The notes under the pieces are model-generated. The model made no database searches. It saw only the letters and a program-made list of their open reading frames with translations, and had not been told where the DNA came from. Made by a program: the position numbers and the translations under genes. A DNA stretch of 64,000 nt from Symsagittifera roscoffensis (lineage: Eukaryota; Xenacoelomorpha; Acoela; Convolutidae). The stretch spans positions 20,349,623-20,413,622 of the forward strand of contig NC_087065.1 of the NCBI RefSeq assembly GCF_963678635.1. The letters run 5' to 3'. This document shows positions 63,021 through 64,000 of this stretch, piece by piece (position 1 is the first letter of the stretch; the number at the start of each line of letters is the position of its first letter).

Positions 63021-64000
63021 CCACAGCCTGAGACGAAAAACAAAAAAGGAAAAAAGCCTGAGACGAAAAACAAACTGAAACACAGAGGCGAAGCTTCGCA
63101 CCACTTGCGATACAACACAAAAAAAATAAAAGTCTAAAAAATTTTTGGATGGTGAAAAAAACTAGGTGAACCAAATTTTTCGTAAGTCTCGATAAAAAAC
63201 AATTATAGGCCCAGCTAAAGCTGGAGGTACGTGTTTAATATTGAACGAGGTTGCCATACTCATGCGGCACTAAAGTGTGATTTCAAAAATTGGACTTAGC
63301 CTAAAACATGAGTTGTTTGTCTACTAAAATAAGTGAGAAGAGTAAGAAATTTTGAGATATTCAATTTTCCCAAGGAGATAACATAACTGTTTTAAAAATT
63401 AAGGAATCGCTGCTTCTACAGGAACAATTATCGCAACCCGTTCTTCCAACGGAACTTTTCATCTCAGATTTGCTTATGTAAATATTAAGAAAATTCAAAA
63501 AGCTTCGAAAAAATGGTCGAAAGTTCTATAAAACGTTCAATCAAAAGACTTTCCAAAATCCATAAAGTTTTCAGCAAAAAACAGGTTATGGCAGCTTAAA
63601 ATGAGAGATGCCCAAAATCGGCTTCGCGATTTAACACAACCTGACAATAACTTTGCAAAAAACTGTCAATGTTTCAGAACTTTGACTTGTTTGCAGGCTA
63701 TAACATGTTTTTTAAACAAACTGGGCATAACTAATTTAAAAGAAAGGCTTTCAAGAACCTGTTCATTCCATAAGACTTAAAATATCAGATTTGGCAGGAT
63801 AGTTAGCGCTAAATATAGAGAAAAAACGGACAACAAATCAAAAATTTGACGATTCCGACAATCATAGCTTTGTGCAAAAAATTATAGAAAAACTTTATTC
63901 AGAAGGGATTCACGCAATCTGTTATTTCGACTGAACCCAAATTCTAATATTTGGGAGGATAGATTTCGAGAAAAGTAAAAAAAAATGGTCACATAATCAA
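63021..64000. other. AT-rich sequence to the window end, no gene seen
   Basis: Only short motif-less ORFs. No splice-compatible continuation of CENPJ was identified. Confidence 0.45.

Overview
This window is animal (metazoan) nuclear DNA. Coding blocks are split by GT-AG introns, most of the rest is transposable elements, and the only host gene recognised is the centriole-assembly gene CENPJ (CPAP/SAS-4). No species can be named from the sequence. Composition changes sharply: the retroelement bodies are close to balanced in base composition, while the host gene and its surroundings from about 39 kb on are strongly AT-rich.

Positions 1-38.8 kb are dominated by three related, decayed copies of one very large Ty3/Gypsy-type LTR retroelement. 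Copy 1 (minus strand, 16659 down to the window edge) carries gag, a pol with reverse transcriptase, RNase H and integrase, and then more than 9.7 kb of further coding sequence. Copy 2 (plus strand, about 22475-32727) starts in the integrase C-terminus and keeps the whole downstream region to its end. Copy 3 (minus strand, 38835-35884) keeps only the last third. The order of homologous blocks is the same in all copies. The element therefore had about 10 kb of coding capacity after integrase, roughly 3,300 codons. Two domains can be named there: a macro-domain-like fold resembling the TARG1/Poa1p group, and an SGNH (GDSL) hydrolase with all catalytic motifs. A second conserved alpha/beta block and several conserved blocks of unknown function follow. 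This accessory polyprotein is the most interesting object in the window. No LTR pair was found.

Copy 1 also has a head-to-tail triplication (1626-7891, unit about 2.09 kb) that makes chimeric reading frames. Copy 2 has a 624-bp in-frame duplication. A 14-bp minisatellite (16961-17390) and a 69-bp tandem repeat (18312-18495) lie upstream of gag. Two copies of a composite repeat lie around copy 2. At 18855-21276 the blocks run A-B between imperfect inverted repeats; at 33576-35480 they run B-A.

From 40455 to 43766 (minus strand) there is a frameshifted CR1/Jockey-type LINE. From 59951 down to 45303 (minus strand) lie 15 exons of CENPJ encoding 1,132 residues, ending in the complete G-box (TCP10 C-terminal) domain. 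The N-terminus was not found and probably lies beyond the window edge. The CENPJ introns and flanks hold tRNA-derived SINEs, at least seven copies of a second dispersed repeat and a diverged satellite of about 160 bp. I found no CRISPR array, bacterial operon or functional RNA gene.
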